From: an uncultured Prevotella sp.
GTDB taxonomy: Bacteria > Bacteroidota > Bacteroidia > Bacteroidales > Bacteroidaceae
Direction of reading: 5' to 3'
Assembly (NCBI GenBank): GCA_934215545.1
Contig: CAKQAD010000005.1
Span: 1-64,000, forward strand
Length of the DNA stretch: 64,000 bases
Shown here: piece by piece, positions 1-6,768 of the stretch
Position numbering within the stretch: position 1 is the stretch's first letter
Layout of the letters: every line of letters starts with the position of its first letter
Notes under the pieces: model-generated
The model's input: only the letters and a program-made list of their open reading frames with translations
What the model was told of the DNA's origin: nothing
Databases searched by the model: none
Made by a program: the position numbers and the translations under genes

Positions 1-1653
1 GAGCGACGCCTTTCTACCTTTTATTATATTATAGCGTATGTTGAATCGTGGCGACAGACTTGCTGCTGTGCCGTATGAGGAGCCGCTTATCATCGTTATG
101 TCGTCGCGCAGTCCGCCTACAATCATCAGAGGGCCAACCGTGAGCCGTTCCTCAAGGAACAATGCAATGTTGTGCATTGTGGGCAGAGAGCTGTAGTCGT
201 AGGGTCGCCATGTGGGTGCCAGACGCATATTGTCGTAATAAGTGCCTTGTCCGTTGTTGCGTGTAGAGTTCAGCTCGGCTCCCAATGCAAGCTTGTTTGT
301 CGCCCCAAGTATGCGTCTTGTCCACTCTCCCTTAAGCTTAAGTTGTAAGCTCAGCGGCTTTTGGTCGTTGAAGGAGCGCACATACCAGTAGCCCGTCGGA
401 CCAAGTATTATGCTGCCCGTACCCATGCCGTCGGCATAATCCTTGGCTATGGCATAGCCGTCGGTAAGGGTGTGCAGGTAGGCTTGGGTTGAAGAGGACG
501 ATGTGTTGGTGTAGTTCTCCGAGCGTCTGTCGGCTGTAGAGAAGGCAGCCTTTAGGGCAACGTTGAATACACCATAGTGTTGGGTGTTGCATAGCCAGTC
601 TATCTGCATATTGGCACGTAGCTGATTGTCGCGTTGGCGCTGGTAGGTGTCGCGAAAAGCGTCGGGGTCTGCCTTTGAGTTGTAGCCGCCGATGTTGCCC
701 GTAAGCCCTGAGGTAAGGTTAAGGCTCGAGCCTTTTAGCCTGAATACCTTATTGTAGGTAGCCGACAGGATGTTGCGGCTATATGCGGTATGGGGCGATG
801 CAATGTCGGTGAAGGAGCGTGCGTGCTCAACCGAGAAGTTCAGCGTTCCGGCGTTGTGTCCCAATGCCAAGCCCTTGCTAAACGCTACCTGGTGTGTGTA
901 CGGATTGGTGGATGCCTCCACAATCCATGGTGTATGTCCGCGGCGGGTATTTACCTTTACCAAGCCGTTGCTAATGTCGCCATACTCAACACCGGGTATT
1001 CCAGCTATCACCTCAATGCTTTCGATGTTGGATGTGGATATGTTGCGGGTCGACGCCGACAGTGTCTCGCTCATGCTTGCGTTGTTGTTAAGGCGCACCC
1101 CGTCTACATCGATGGCTGTGCCGAACGCGGCGTTGCCCCTTTCGCCCGAAGTAGAGCGCAGCGCCATGCGCGAGTCGTCCATCAGTGTGGAGTTGATGGT
1201 ATGTCCGCCAGGCAGCAGCGACATAATGTCGTTGAGCGATAGGGCCTGCGAGTGGTCGAGTGTGGTACGGTCGATAGAGTAGGTTGTGGTTCCTATTGTA
1301 GACCTCTTGCGTGCTGTAACCTCTACGCCTGGAATACTAAGATTCTCCTCCTTAAGTCGGATATTCTTAAGGTCGGTGTTGCGTTCGAGGTTGAATTGTA
1401 TGGCACGGGTGATATATCCCAAGGTCCTTACCTCAATGGCGGTTGGTCCTTGAGGCACATTCTCAATGCAGAATGTACCGTTGGCATCGGTTGTTGCCCA
1501 CAACTCAAGGTTCAATACCTTAACAATGGCGTATGAGAGGGGGTGCATGGTGTGGTCGTCGAGCACACGCCCCGATACTCTATACCGTCCGTCATTGGCT
1601 GTTGCCGCTGCCGATATTATCCATAAAAGTAATAATGTTATTATATTTCTCAT
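1..1653 (-). CDS. TonB-dependent outer-membrane receptor, 5' part only
   Basis: The reading frame is open from an ATG at 1653 to the left window edge (551 codons), so the C-terminal barrel is missing. Residues 1-19 form a signal peptide (a hydrophobic Leu/Ile run ending in AAATA). About residues 24-100 resemble the carboxypeptidase-regulatory-like domain found at the N-terminus of many Bacteroidota receptors. The plug follows from about 110 and contains the typical DVDGVRL segment near 182-188 and a GVEYGDISNGLVKV stretch near 221-234. The rest looks like barrel strands rich in aromatic residues. Such proteins import large ligands across the outer membrane using TonB energy. No SusD-like partner lies on the visible side, so the substrate is unknown. 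A good promoter match sits just upstream. Confidence 0.9.
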   Translation of the reverse strand, partial: MRNIITLLLLWIISAAATANDGRYRVSGRVLDDHTMHPLSYAIVKVLNLELWATTDANGTFCIENVPQGPTAIEVRTLGYITRAIQFNLERNTDLKNIRLKEENLSIPGVEVTARKRSTIGTTTYSIDRTTLDHSQALSLNDIMSLLPGGHTINSTLMDDSRMALRSTSGERGNAAFGTAIDVDGVRLNNNASMSETLSASTRNISTSNIESIEVIAGIPGVEYGDISNGLVKVNTRRGHTPWIVEASTNPYTHQVAFSKGLALGHNAGTLNFSVEHARSFTDIASPHTAYSRNILSATYNKVFRLKGSSLNLTSGLTGNIGGYNSKADPDAFRDTYQRQRDNQLRANMQIDWLCNTQHYGVFNVALKAAFSTADRRSENYTNTSSSSTQAYLHTLTDGYAIAKDYADGMGTGSIILGPTGYWYVRSFNDQKPLSLQLKLKGEWTRRILGATNKLALGAELNSTRNNGQGTYYDNMRLAPTWRPYDYSSLPTMHNIALFLEERLTVGPLMIVGGLRDDITMISGSSYGTAASLSPRFNIRYNIIKGRKASL

Positions 1654-1704
1654 CACTTGGCAACTATTTTATTAAATTATATTGCGTAATGTAAATTCCT
1701 AATA

Positions 1705-1735
1705 CAAAATTATCGCAGTTTTTGTTTTTTTGCAA
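1705..1735 (-). promoter_or_regulatory. Bacteroidota-type promoter for the TonB receptor
   Basis: On the minus strand TAATTTTG (1705-1712) matches the -7 element TAnnTTTG, and TTG (1733-1735) lies 20 bp upstream as the -33 element. Predicted transcription starts about 45 bp before the receptor ATG. Confidence 0.6.
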
Positions 1736-1796
1736 TACCTAAATATCGGTAATTATTAGACCATAATGTTTGTATTTCTTTGTGGGCTTTGGTGCA

Positions 1797-1928
1797 ATTA
1801 GGGCTTGATTGGTTGGTCATTAAGGCTTGATTGGTCGGTAATTAGGGCTTCGTTGGTTGGTCATAAAGGCTTGATTGGTCGGTAATTAGGGCTTCGTTGG
1901 TTGGTCATTAAGGCTTGGTTGGTCGGTC
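1797..1928. repeat. 22-bp tandem repeat, six copies
   Basis: Six head-to-tail 22-bp units begin at 1797, 1819, 1841, 1863, 1885 and 1907. Each carries the core GGCTT..TTGGT(T/C)GGT. Two unit variants alternate (GGTTGGTC and GGTCGGTA ends), giving a 44-bp higher-order period. A degenerate seventh unit follows. The period is not a multiple of three and no open frame crosses the array cleanly, so it is a non-coding satellite in the upstream region of the TonB receptor. Confidence 0.85.
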
Positions 1929-1935
1929 ATAAAGA

Positions 1936-2835
1936 CTTACTGACGATGTGGTCGTGTAATTGGCGTTAATGTTTCATTCGGCAACCATCTGCCACCTTTG
2001 CTTTGAGGGTTTGTCGTATAAAAAGGGGCATATTATATTGGGGAGGATGCAAACAGGTGTTTTATAGGTGAGGTTGGCGTTCTAATGTTCGTGTAATAAA
2101 ACAACAAAGTTAACAAAATATGGTAACGCAATTCATAGAGATCGAGATGTTGTATTCTTTTGGCAAACCTCAGTCTTTATAGTTTACTAACGATATGCGT
2201 AACTTGTTGATTTTTATAGTTGTACCTTGTCTGTGTTTTTTATTTGTTATTTAGGGGGATAATTATAACGAAAAAAAATAATTTCTACTATCGTAGATTT
2301 CGATCGAGTCGGGAGCGAAGAAAATTGCAAAGAAAGACCCTTGTTATACATAACTTTGTGCCGCCAGAATTTCGTAAAGTTAAACAATCATGAGACGGAA
2401 AAGTTAAGTTAACCAACGAAATGAATGATGTAGGGGATGAGATAAAAAATGATAAAACCGCAAAGATACAATATTGCTCAAGTGTTGTCAATACTAATGG
2501 GTTGATTTTTCAGTGAAATAGTTATGGGTTAAAACATTTTTATTGGGTGGTTGGCAAATGGTAGAGACTCGCCTGACACTTGGCTGACACATGGCTGGTA
2601 CTTCTGATTCCTTTTTGGGGTTATGTGACAGCCGTAGGAGTTTTGATAACAAGTGCTTTATGGTGTGGCTGACACTTCTGACATTTCTTTTCATATAAAT
2701 TCCTTATGCTCGGAAAAGATAAAAAACTTTTCTCTTTGCTCGCATAATCGGATTTTTAATTAAAAATCTATATAGGCACAAATGATATTTTGCGGAAAAA
2801 TGACGGAAATTTTCGGAGTTTTTGGGTCGTGGAAG
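1936..2835. other. Gene-poor AT-rich stretch
   Basis: About 900 bases without a convincing gene. Short open frames here have no recognisable domain, low-complexity composition and no family resemblance. The stretch holds one strong promoter match (2461-2491, minus strand) and several copies of CTGACAC between 2568 and 2672. It may be decayed sequence next to a tRNA locus, but nothing proves that. Confidence 0.5.
2461..2491 (-). promoter_or_regulatory. Orphan promoter with no obvious gene
   Basis: On the minus strand TATCTTTG (2461-2468) and TTG (2489-2491) are separated by exactly 20 bp, matching both Bacteroidota promoter elements. Transcription would run left from about 2454 into sequence with no plausible protein. 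A short hairpin (TCTAC-GATA-GTAGA) followed by a run of eight T lies near 2272-2300 on that strand and could end a transcript of about 170 nt. Confidence 0.35.
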
Positions 2836-2850
2836 TGGGGTAGTAGCAAT

Positions 2851-2879
2851 GACCTTCAGACTTTTTCTCAACCAGGACC
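2851..2879 (-). pseudogene. Third, most degraded tRNA-Arg fragment
   Basis: This piece keeps the GGTCCTGG acceptor strand (2872-2879) and the TCTGAAGGTC block of the tandem tRNA-like units, but the T-arm and 3' acceptor strand are gone. It marks the distal edge of the tandem array. Confidence 0.5.
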
Positions 2880-2893
2880 GCTGCCTGAAATGC

Positions 2894-2924
2894 AAAAAGG
2901 AGAGCCTTTAATGACTCTCCTTTA
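2894..2924 (-). terminator. Intrinsic terminator, distal unit
   Basis: GGAGAG and CTCTCC are inverted around a 10-nt loop and flanked by A and T runs. On the minus strand the stem is followed by TTTTT. It ends the tRNA-Arg transcription unit after the last tRNA-like copy. Confidence 0.7.
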
Positions 2925-2938
2925 ATATTATTTGCAAG

Positions 2939-2993
2939 TGATCCCGGTGGGATTCAAACCCACGACCTTCAGAACTTTTTCTCAACCAGGACC
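2939..2993 (-). pseudogene. Truncated tRNA-Arg copy (55 nt, no D or anticodon arm)
   Basis: Read on the minus strand, it starts with GGTCCTG and ends with CGGGATCA, the same two acceptor strands as the intact tRNA, and it has the identical T-arm. The 19 nt that would hold the D-arm and the 5' half of the anticodon stem are missing and replaced by a short A-rich linker (GTTGAGAAAAA). It has no anticodon and cannot decode. What remains can fold as an acceptor plus T-arm minihelix. Confidence 0.7.
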
Positions 2994-3007
2994 GCTGCCA
3001 GAAATGC

Positions 3008-3038
3008 AAAAAGGAGAGCCTTTAATGACTCTCCTTTT
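3008..3038 (-). terminator. Intrinsic terminator, middle unit
   Basis: Same hairpin and T run as the other two units of the array, 114 bp further along. Confidence 0.7.
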
Positions 3039-3052
3039 ATGTTATTTGCAAG

Positions 3053-3107
3053 TGATCCCGGTGGGATTCAAACCCACGACCTTCAGAACTTTTTCTCAAC
3101 CAGGACC
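3053..3107 (-). pseudogene. Second truncated tRNA-Arg copy (55 nt)
   Basis: Practically identical to the copy at 2939-2993: GGTCCTG acceptor strand, A-rich linker in place of the D-arm and 5' anticodon strand, full T-arm, CGGGATCA 3' end. It lies between two terminators. Confidence 0.7.
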
Positions 3108-3121
3108 GCTGCCAGAAATGC

Positions 3122-3152
3122 AAAAAGGAGAGCCTTTAATGACTCTCCTTTT
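3122..3152 (-). terminator. Intrinsic terminator directly after tRNA-Arg
   Basis: On the minus strand the GGAGAG/CTCTCC stem followed by TTTTT comes 15 nt after the 3' end of the intact tRNA-Arg. Confidence 0.75.
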
Positions 3153-3166
3153 ATGTTATTTGCAAG

Positions 3167-3240
3167 TGATCCCGGTGGGATTCAAACCCACGACCTTCAG
3201 AACCGGAATCTGACGCTCTATTCAGCTAAGCTACAGGACC
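3167..3240 (-). tRNA. tRNA-Arg(CCG)
   Basis: 74 nt fold into a complete cloverleaf. The acceptor is GGTCCTG with CGGGATC, plus discriminator A. The anticodon stem TCAGA/TCTGA encloses the loop TTCCGGT, giving anticodon CCG (codon CGG). The T-loop is TTTGAAT. The 3' CCA is not encoded. TAACTTTG at 3253-3260 is a plausible -7 element. The gene is followed by two truncated copies of itself. Confidence 0.95.
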
Positions 3241-3304
3241 ATTTCTTTATTGCAAAGTTACAAAATAAGTTTCATTCCGACGAATGTTGCTTTGCTTTTC
3301 TCCA

Positions 3305-6163
3305 TTAATACCATTCCACGGCATTGCTATAGCCACTACGCTTGTCGTATTTGAGTGCATCGGTGAGTGTGGCAGCATTGCATCGGAATGAGAAGTTATA
3401 GCTGGTGTAGGGTGCGAGCACTACCGAGCACGACATGTTGAAGCAGTGCAAGTCGCGTTGCAGCGATGCCGTGGTCATGGAGATGTCGTGTTCCTCGAAG
3501 TCGTAGCCCGACGAGAACGAGATGTTCCATCCGTCGCTAAGGCGGATGTTGCCGCTCACGTTGAGGTTTTGGGTGAACTTATACGGATAGCGCATGCTCT
3601 TGGTGTTGAACTTGCCGCCCACATTCTCGCGCATCGTGATGCCATAGCCAATGGTTAGCGACCATGGCATGCTGAAGCGCATGTAGCCATCGGCATCGGT
3701 GGCTGCCTTGGTGCCGCCACTCTTTTTCTTGGCGCCTCGCTGGCCGTTGATCATGGTGTCGTCGACATTCGACTCGATGTTGGTGTCAACGCCTTCATTG
3801 TTTTTCTCGTCGTTGTCGTCGTCCTTGTCTTTGTCCTTGCCACCGCCAAACCATTTTTTCAGTTTCTCTGGTGTGAGTGTGAACGAGAAGTTTTGCGAGG
3901 TGCCCTGGAAGCGGCCAAACTTGCCCATGCCCCAGAGTGTGTGGTTGCCCACGAAGGGGCGTCCGCGCTCGTCGAGCTCGTAGGCGTAGGATGCAAACAC
4001 TGCCGACATGTTGAAGGTGTAGTTCTTCCACCATTTCAGTCGGATGCGCATGGAGAGGTTGCTAAGGGGGTGATAGTCGGCAGCCATGTTATAGCTCATG
4101 GAGAGTCCGAGCTCGTCGATGATGGATAGCTTCTTGAAGCCAGTGGAGTCTTTATCGGTGCGTATCTTCATCTCGATGTTGTTCGAGATGTCGAAGGCTA
4201 TGTTGCCCGTGCGTCCCTTGCTTGGCACTCCATACATCTGCCCTGCGTAGGGAGAGTATTCCACCTGGTCGACAGAGCCGTCGGCATTGGTGCGCTGATA
4301 GGTTTTGTAGTAGCCATAGCGTCCGCCACCAAAGTCGGGTGCATAGCTGAAGCTTATGGTAGGGGTTACGACGTGGCGTATGGCTTGTATCTTGTCGCCG
4401 AAGATTTTGCGTATGGGCTGGTAGAAACCGTAGAGCTTGGTGCTCATGCCCAGACTGAGGTTCCAATCGTAGACGTTGTTGAAGCCATAGATGGTGTCGT
4501 TGACCTCGCGCGCTGATGCCTCGTCCCACGACATTTCGATGCGGTGGGTGTACATTCTGTCGCGGAAGTTGAATGATGGCGATATGTTTATGTATTTAAA
4601 CAGGGTGAAGCTTCCGGATATAGGTATGGAGTGGTTCCAGCCGTTGCGCCAATCTTTTACGAGGTTGGAGTGCAGCAGCTTGTCTTCCTTGGTGTCGATG
4701 CGGTTGGATATCTGTCCGGTGTAGGATAGTGCTATCTTCTCATACCATCGCTCGTCGCCCACCTGGTGTTTGCGCTTGAAGGGATAAAATCTCGACAGTG
4801 AAATGTTGAGGTCGGGGAGTGTCATGGATATGGTAGAGTCGCGCATGTTTTGCGAGAGGTTGGCAGTGGTGCTCAGCGAGAGTCCGATGCTTGAGAATTT
4901 GGTGCTCCATGCCACTGATGATGTGCGTGTTGACTGGGTCAGTGTCTGTGGGTTGTAGAGCGAGTTGAGGTTGTTGCGCTCGTAGCTTGAAGTTGCAAAG
5001 TTGACGCTTGCCGATAGTGTGCTGTAGGGGTTTGCCTTGGCATCCTGGCGGTGGCTCCACTGAATTTTAAAGCTCGTCTGCTTTGAGAAGTCGGGCATAT
5101 TCTTGTCGCCCGTCTGTGTGTTTTGATAGCTTGCAAAGAAGCTGCCGCTGAATTTGTAGCGTTTGTTGTAGTTGGATGCTGCCGATAGTCCCCATGAGCC
5201 TTTTGTGTAAATCTCGCCGAGCAGTTTCAGGTCGAACTTGTCGTTAACGGCAAAGTAGTAGCCGCCATCGCGCAGATAGAAGCCACGGTTGTTTTCGTCG
5301 CCATAGGTAGGCATAATTATGCCTGAGCTATAGCTTTTGGTGAATGGAAAGAAACCGTAGGGTATTGCCAGTGGCAGTGGCACATCAGCCACCACCAGAT
5401 AGGCAGGACCGAACACCACGTCTTTGCCTGGGCGCACCTTTGCTCTCGACAGAGCTATGTAGAAGTCGGGGTGCTTGGCATCGCATGTGGTGTATCTGCC
5501 GTGCTGCAAGAAAATCTCGCCCTTTTCGTTGCGCTTGGAAATTTCGCTGCGCAAGAATCCCTCTTCTTGCTGGGTGTAGACATTGGAGATGAGACCCTTC
5601 TTGGTTTTGAAGTTGAATGCCATGGTGTCGCTTTCGTATTTGTCTTTGCCCATGGCAAATATCGGTGTGCCGATGATTTTTGTTTTTGTGGTGTCGTCGG
5701 GGTCGATACCTCCGGTGGCATGCACCAGCGATGAGTCGATGCTCATGCGTATCTTCTCTGCCGAGAGATCCATGTTCTCGTATTTTACCGTTGACGATCC
5801 GTAGAGTTTAGCCGTTTTCGATTTTGCATCGTAGACGAGCGAGTCGGTGGCGGTGTATTTCACCGGCGAGTTGATGCCCGTCTGGCGCATGCGGTTGGCG
5901 GAGTCGAGGCGTATGGAGTCGTCGATGGCTTTGTTGTGATGGTATATGGCGAGTTGCATAGAATCCATCTTTGTGGTGTCTATGGCGACTTGTCCGAGCG
6001 AGTCGAGCACCGGCGAGTCGGCTTTTGTGGTAGAGTCGGTGGTTTCGGTGCTCTGTAGCTTGCCCCTCTTTTGCTTTTTATTCTTGGCAAAAGTAATGTC
6101 GCTGCCTGCCATCACAAACATGATGGCACACAAGATGAAGGCTATGAGTGTTTTTTGTCTCAT
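3305..6163 (-). CDS. lptD: LPS-assembly outer-membrane protein LptD
   Basis: LptD is the outer-membrane beta-barrel that inserts lipopolysaccharide into the outer leaflet. The 952-residue protein starts with a signal peptide (about 1-26). An OstA/LptA-like beta-jellyroll domain follows (about 100-230: YENMDLSAEKIRM, HATGGID, YESDTMAFNFKT), then a long barrel rich in alternating aromatic and polar strands. The stretch DIPLP-like YLVVADVPLPLAIPYGFFP is typical of Bacteroidota LptD. A charged low-complexity loop (KDKDKDDDNDEKNN and following) interrupts the barrel near residue 780. The gene is 50 bp downstream of an HD-domain gene and probably shares its transcript. LptF/G in this window (61234-62472) belongs to the same transport pathway. 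Confidence 0.9.
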   Translation of the reverse strand: MRQKTLIAFILCAIMFVMAGSDITFAKNKKQKRGKLQSTETTDSTTKADSPVLDSLGQVAIDTTKMDSMQLAIYHHNKAIDDSIRLDSANRMRQTGINSPVKYTATDSLVYDAKSKTAKLYGSSTVKYENMDLSAEKIRMSIDSSLVHATGGIDPDDTTKTKIIGTPIFAMGKDKYESDTMAFNFKTKKGLISNVYTQQEEGFLRSEISKRNEKGEIFLQHGRYTTCDAKHPDFYIALSRAKVRPGKDVVFGPAYLVVADVPLPLAIPYGFFPFTKSYSSGIIMPTYGDENNRGFYLRDGGYYFAVNDKFDLKLLGEIYTKGSWGLSAASNYNKRYKFSGSFFASYQNTQTGDKNMPDFSKQTSFKIQWSHRQDAKANPYSTLSASVNFATSSYERNNLNSLYNPQTLTQSTRTSSVAWSTKFSSIGLSLSTTANLSQNMRDSTISMTLPDLNISLSRFYPFKRKHQVGDERWYEKIALSYTGQISNRIDTKEDKLLHSNLVKDWRNGWNHSIPISGSFTLFKYINISPSFNFRDRMYTHRIEMSWDEASAREVNDTIYGFNNVYDWNLSLGMSTKLYGFYQPIRKIFGDKIQAIRHVVTPTISFSYAPDFGGGRYGYYKTYQRTNADGSVDQVEYSPYAGQMYGVPSKGRTGNIAFDISNNIEMKIRTDKDSTGFKKLSIIDELGLSMSYNMAADYHPLSNLSMRIRLKWWKNYTFNMSAVFASYAYELDERGRPFVGNHTLWGMGKFGRFQGTSQNFSFTLTPEKLKKWFGGGKDKDKDDDNDEKNNEGVDTNIESNVDDTMINGQRGAKKKSGGTKAATDADGYMRFSMPWSLTIGYGITMRENVGGKFNTKSMRYPYKFTQNLNVSGNIRLSDGWNISFSSGYDFEEHDISMTTASLQRDLHCFNMSCSVVLAPYTSYNFSFRCNAATLTDALKYDKRSGYSNAVEWY

Positions 6164-6213
6164 TTATTGGCTGATGTGAATGATGTGTTGTCAGCGTGTG
6201 GAAGGTGGATTTT

Positions 6214-6756
6214 TTACCCTTCGTCAAAAATATCTCTTAATGCTTGGAAGCGTGCCAGTGTGTCGCCTCCGAATTTGGCGAGCGAGCGTTCTGCCTGCTC
6301 TATTGTCTTCTCTTTGTCGAGATGTGTTTTTGAGTAGAATTTGTCCGCATAGCATATCAGTTTTTCTTCTATGGTTTGCGGTGTGAGGTCGTGGTGGGGT
6401 AGTGGCAGGTTTTGCTGCACGATGTCGTGGAGAGTGAGTCCGGCTCCGGTGTGTCGCTCGCACACTCTTGCATAGCTCTCGGGCAGTCCTTCACGTCGCA
6501 GCATTTCTGCTCCGCATATGCCGTGGCAGATGTATGGTTGTGTGCCAAAACATTCTATGGCAGGAGCGTTCACTTGCACTATTCCTATGTCGTGCAGCAT
6601 TGCTGCCTGCTCTACGAATGCCTTGTCGATGTTTAGTTCTGGGTGCATATCAGCTATCCGCAGCGCACGTTGCGCCACGGATGTGCTGTGTGTCAGGAGG
6701 ATGTGGCGCAAAGCGTCGCATCCTCCGTAGTATTTGTCGATAATCTTTTTGTACAT
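6214..6756 (-). CDS. HD-domain phosphohydrolase
   Basis: This 180-residue soluble protein has an HD-superfamily metal site: H23 in LLTHSTS, H55-D56 in MLHDIG, H79 in YICHGICGAE and H102 in ERHTGAG. The order H...HD...H...H fits small bacterial HD hydrolases that act on nucleotides or nucleotide-like phosphates. The substrate cannot be told from sequence. It lies 12 bp downstream of the carboxyltransferase gene and 50 bp upstream of lptD on the same strand, so the three are probably co-transcribed, although no common function is evident. Confidence 0.8.
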   Translation of the reverse strand: MYKKIIDKYYGGCDALRHILLTHSTSVAQRALRIADMHPELNIDKAFVEQAAMLHDIGIVQVNAPAIECFGTQPYICHGICGAEMLRREGLPESYARVCERHTGAGLTLHDIVQQNLPLPHHDLTPQTIEEKLICYADKFYSKTHLDKEKTIEQAERSLAKFGGDTLARFQALRDIFDEG

Positions 6757-6768
6757 TAATCTGTGGGA

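Larger units (their letters stand above)
2851..3203. repeat. 114-bp tandem array of tRNA-Arg 3' part plus terminator
   Basis: The block running from the variable loop of tRNA-Arg through the T-arm, 3' acceptor and following terminator recurs with a 114-bp period: the phrase GATCCCGGTGGG begins at 2940, 3054 and 3168, and GACCTTCAG at 2851, 2964, 3078 and 3192. Units are nearly identical over their whole length, so the duplication looks recent. The rightmost copy belongs to the complete tRNA gene. Confidence 0.9.

Noticed and set aside
338-1675. Several open frames of 69-170 codons on both strands inside the TonB receptor gene
   Set aside because: They are other-frame shadows of the receptor, which has a signal peptide, plug and barrel patterns and its own promoter.
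1797-1928. Possible CRISPR array
   Set aside because: Units are contiguous with no spacers and there are no cas genes in the window.
2494-2895. Two open frames of 63-66 codons on the minus strand
   Set aside because: Low-complexity sequence in AT-rich DNA with no recognisable family, and one begins inside the tRNA-like array.
2851-3240. Attachment site of an integrated element
   Set aside because: tRNA 3' repeats are typical of integration, but no integrase or mobile cargo is in view, so only the repeat is reported.
2932-3308. Open frames with repeated protein words across the tRNA array
   Set aside because: The repetition comes from the 114-bp tRNA-terminator repeat; no start context or protein family supports translation.
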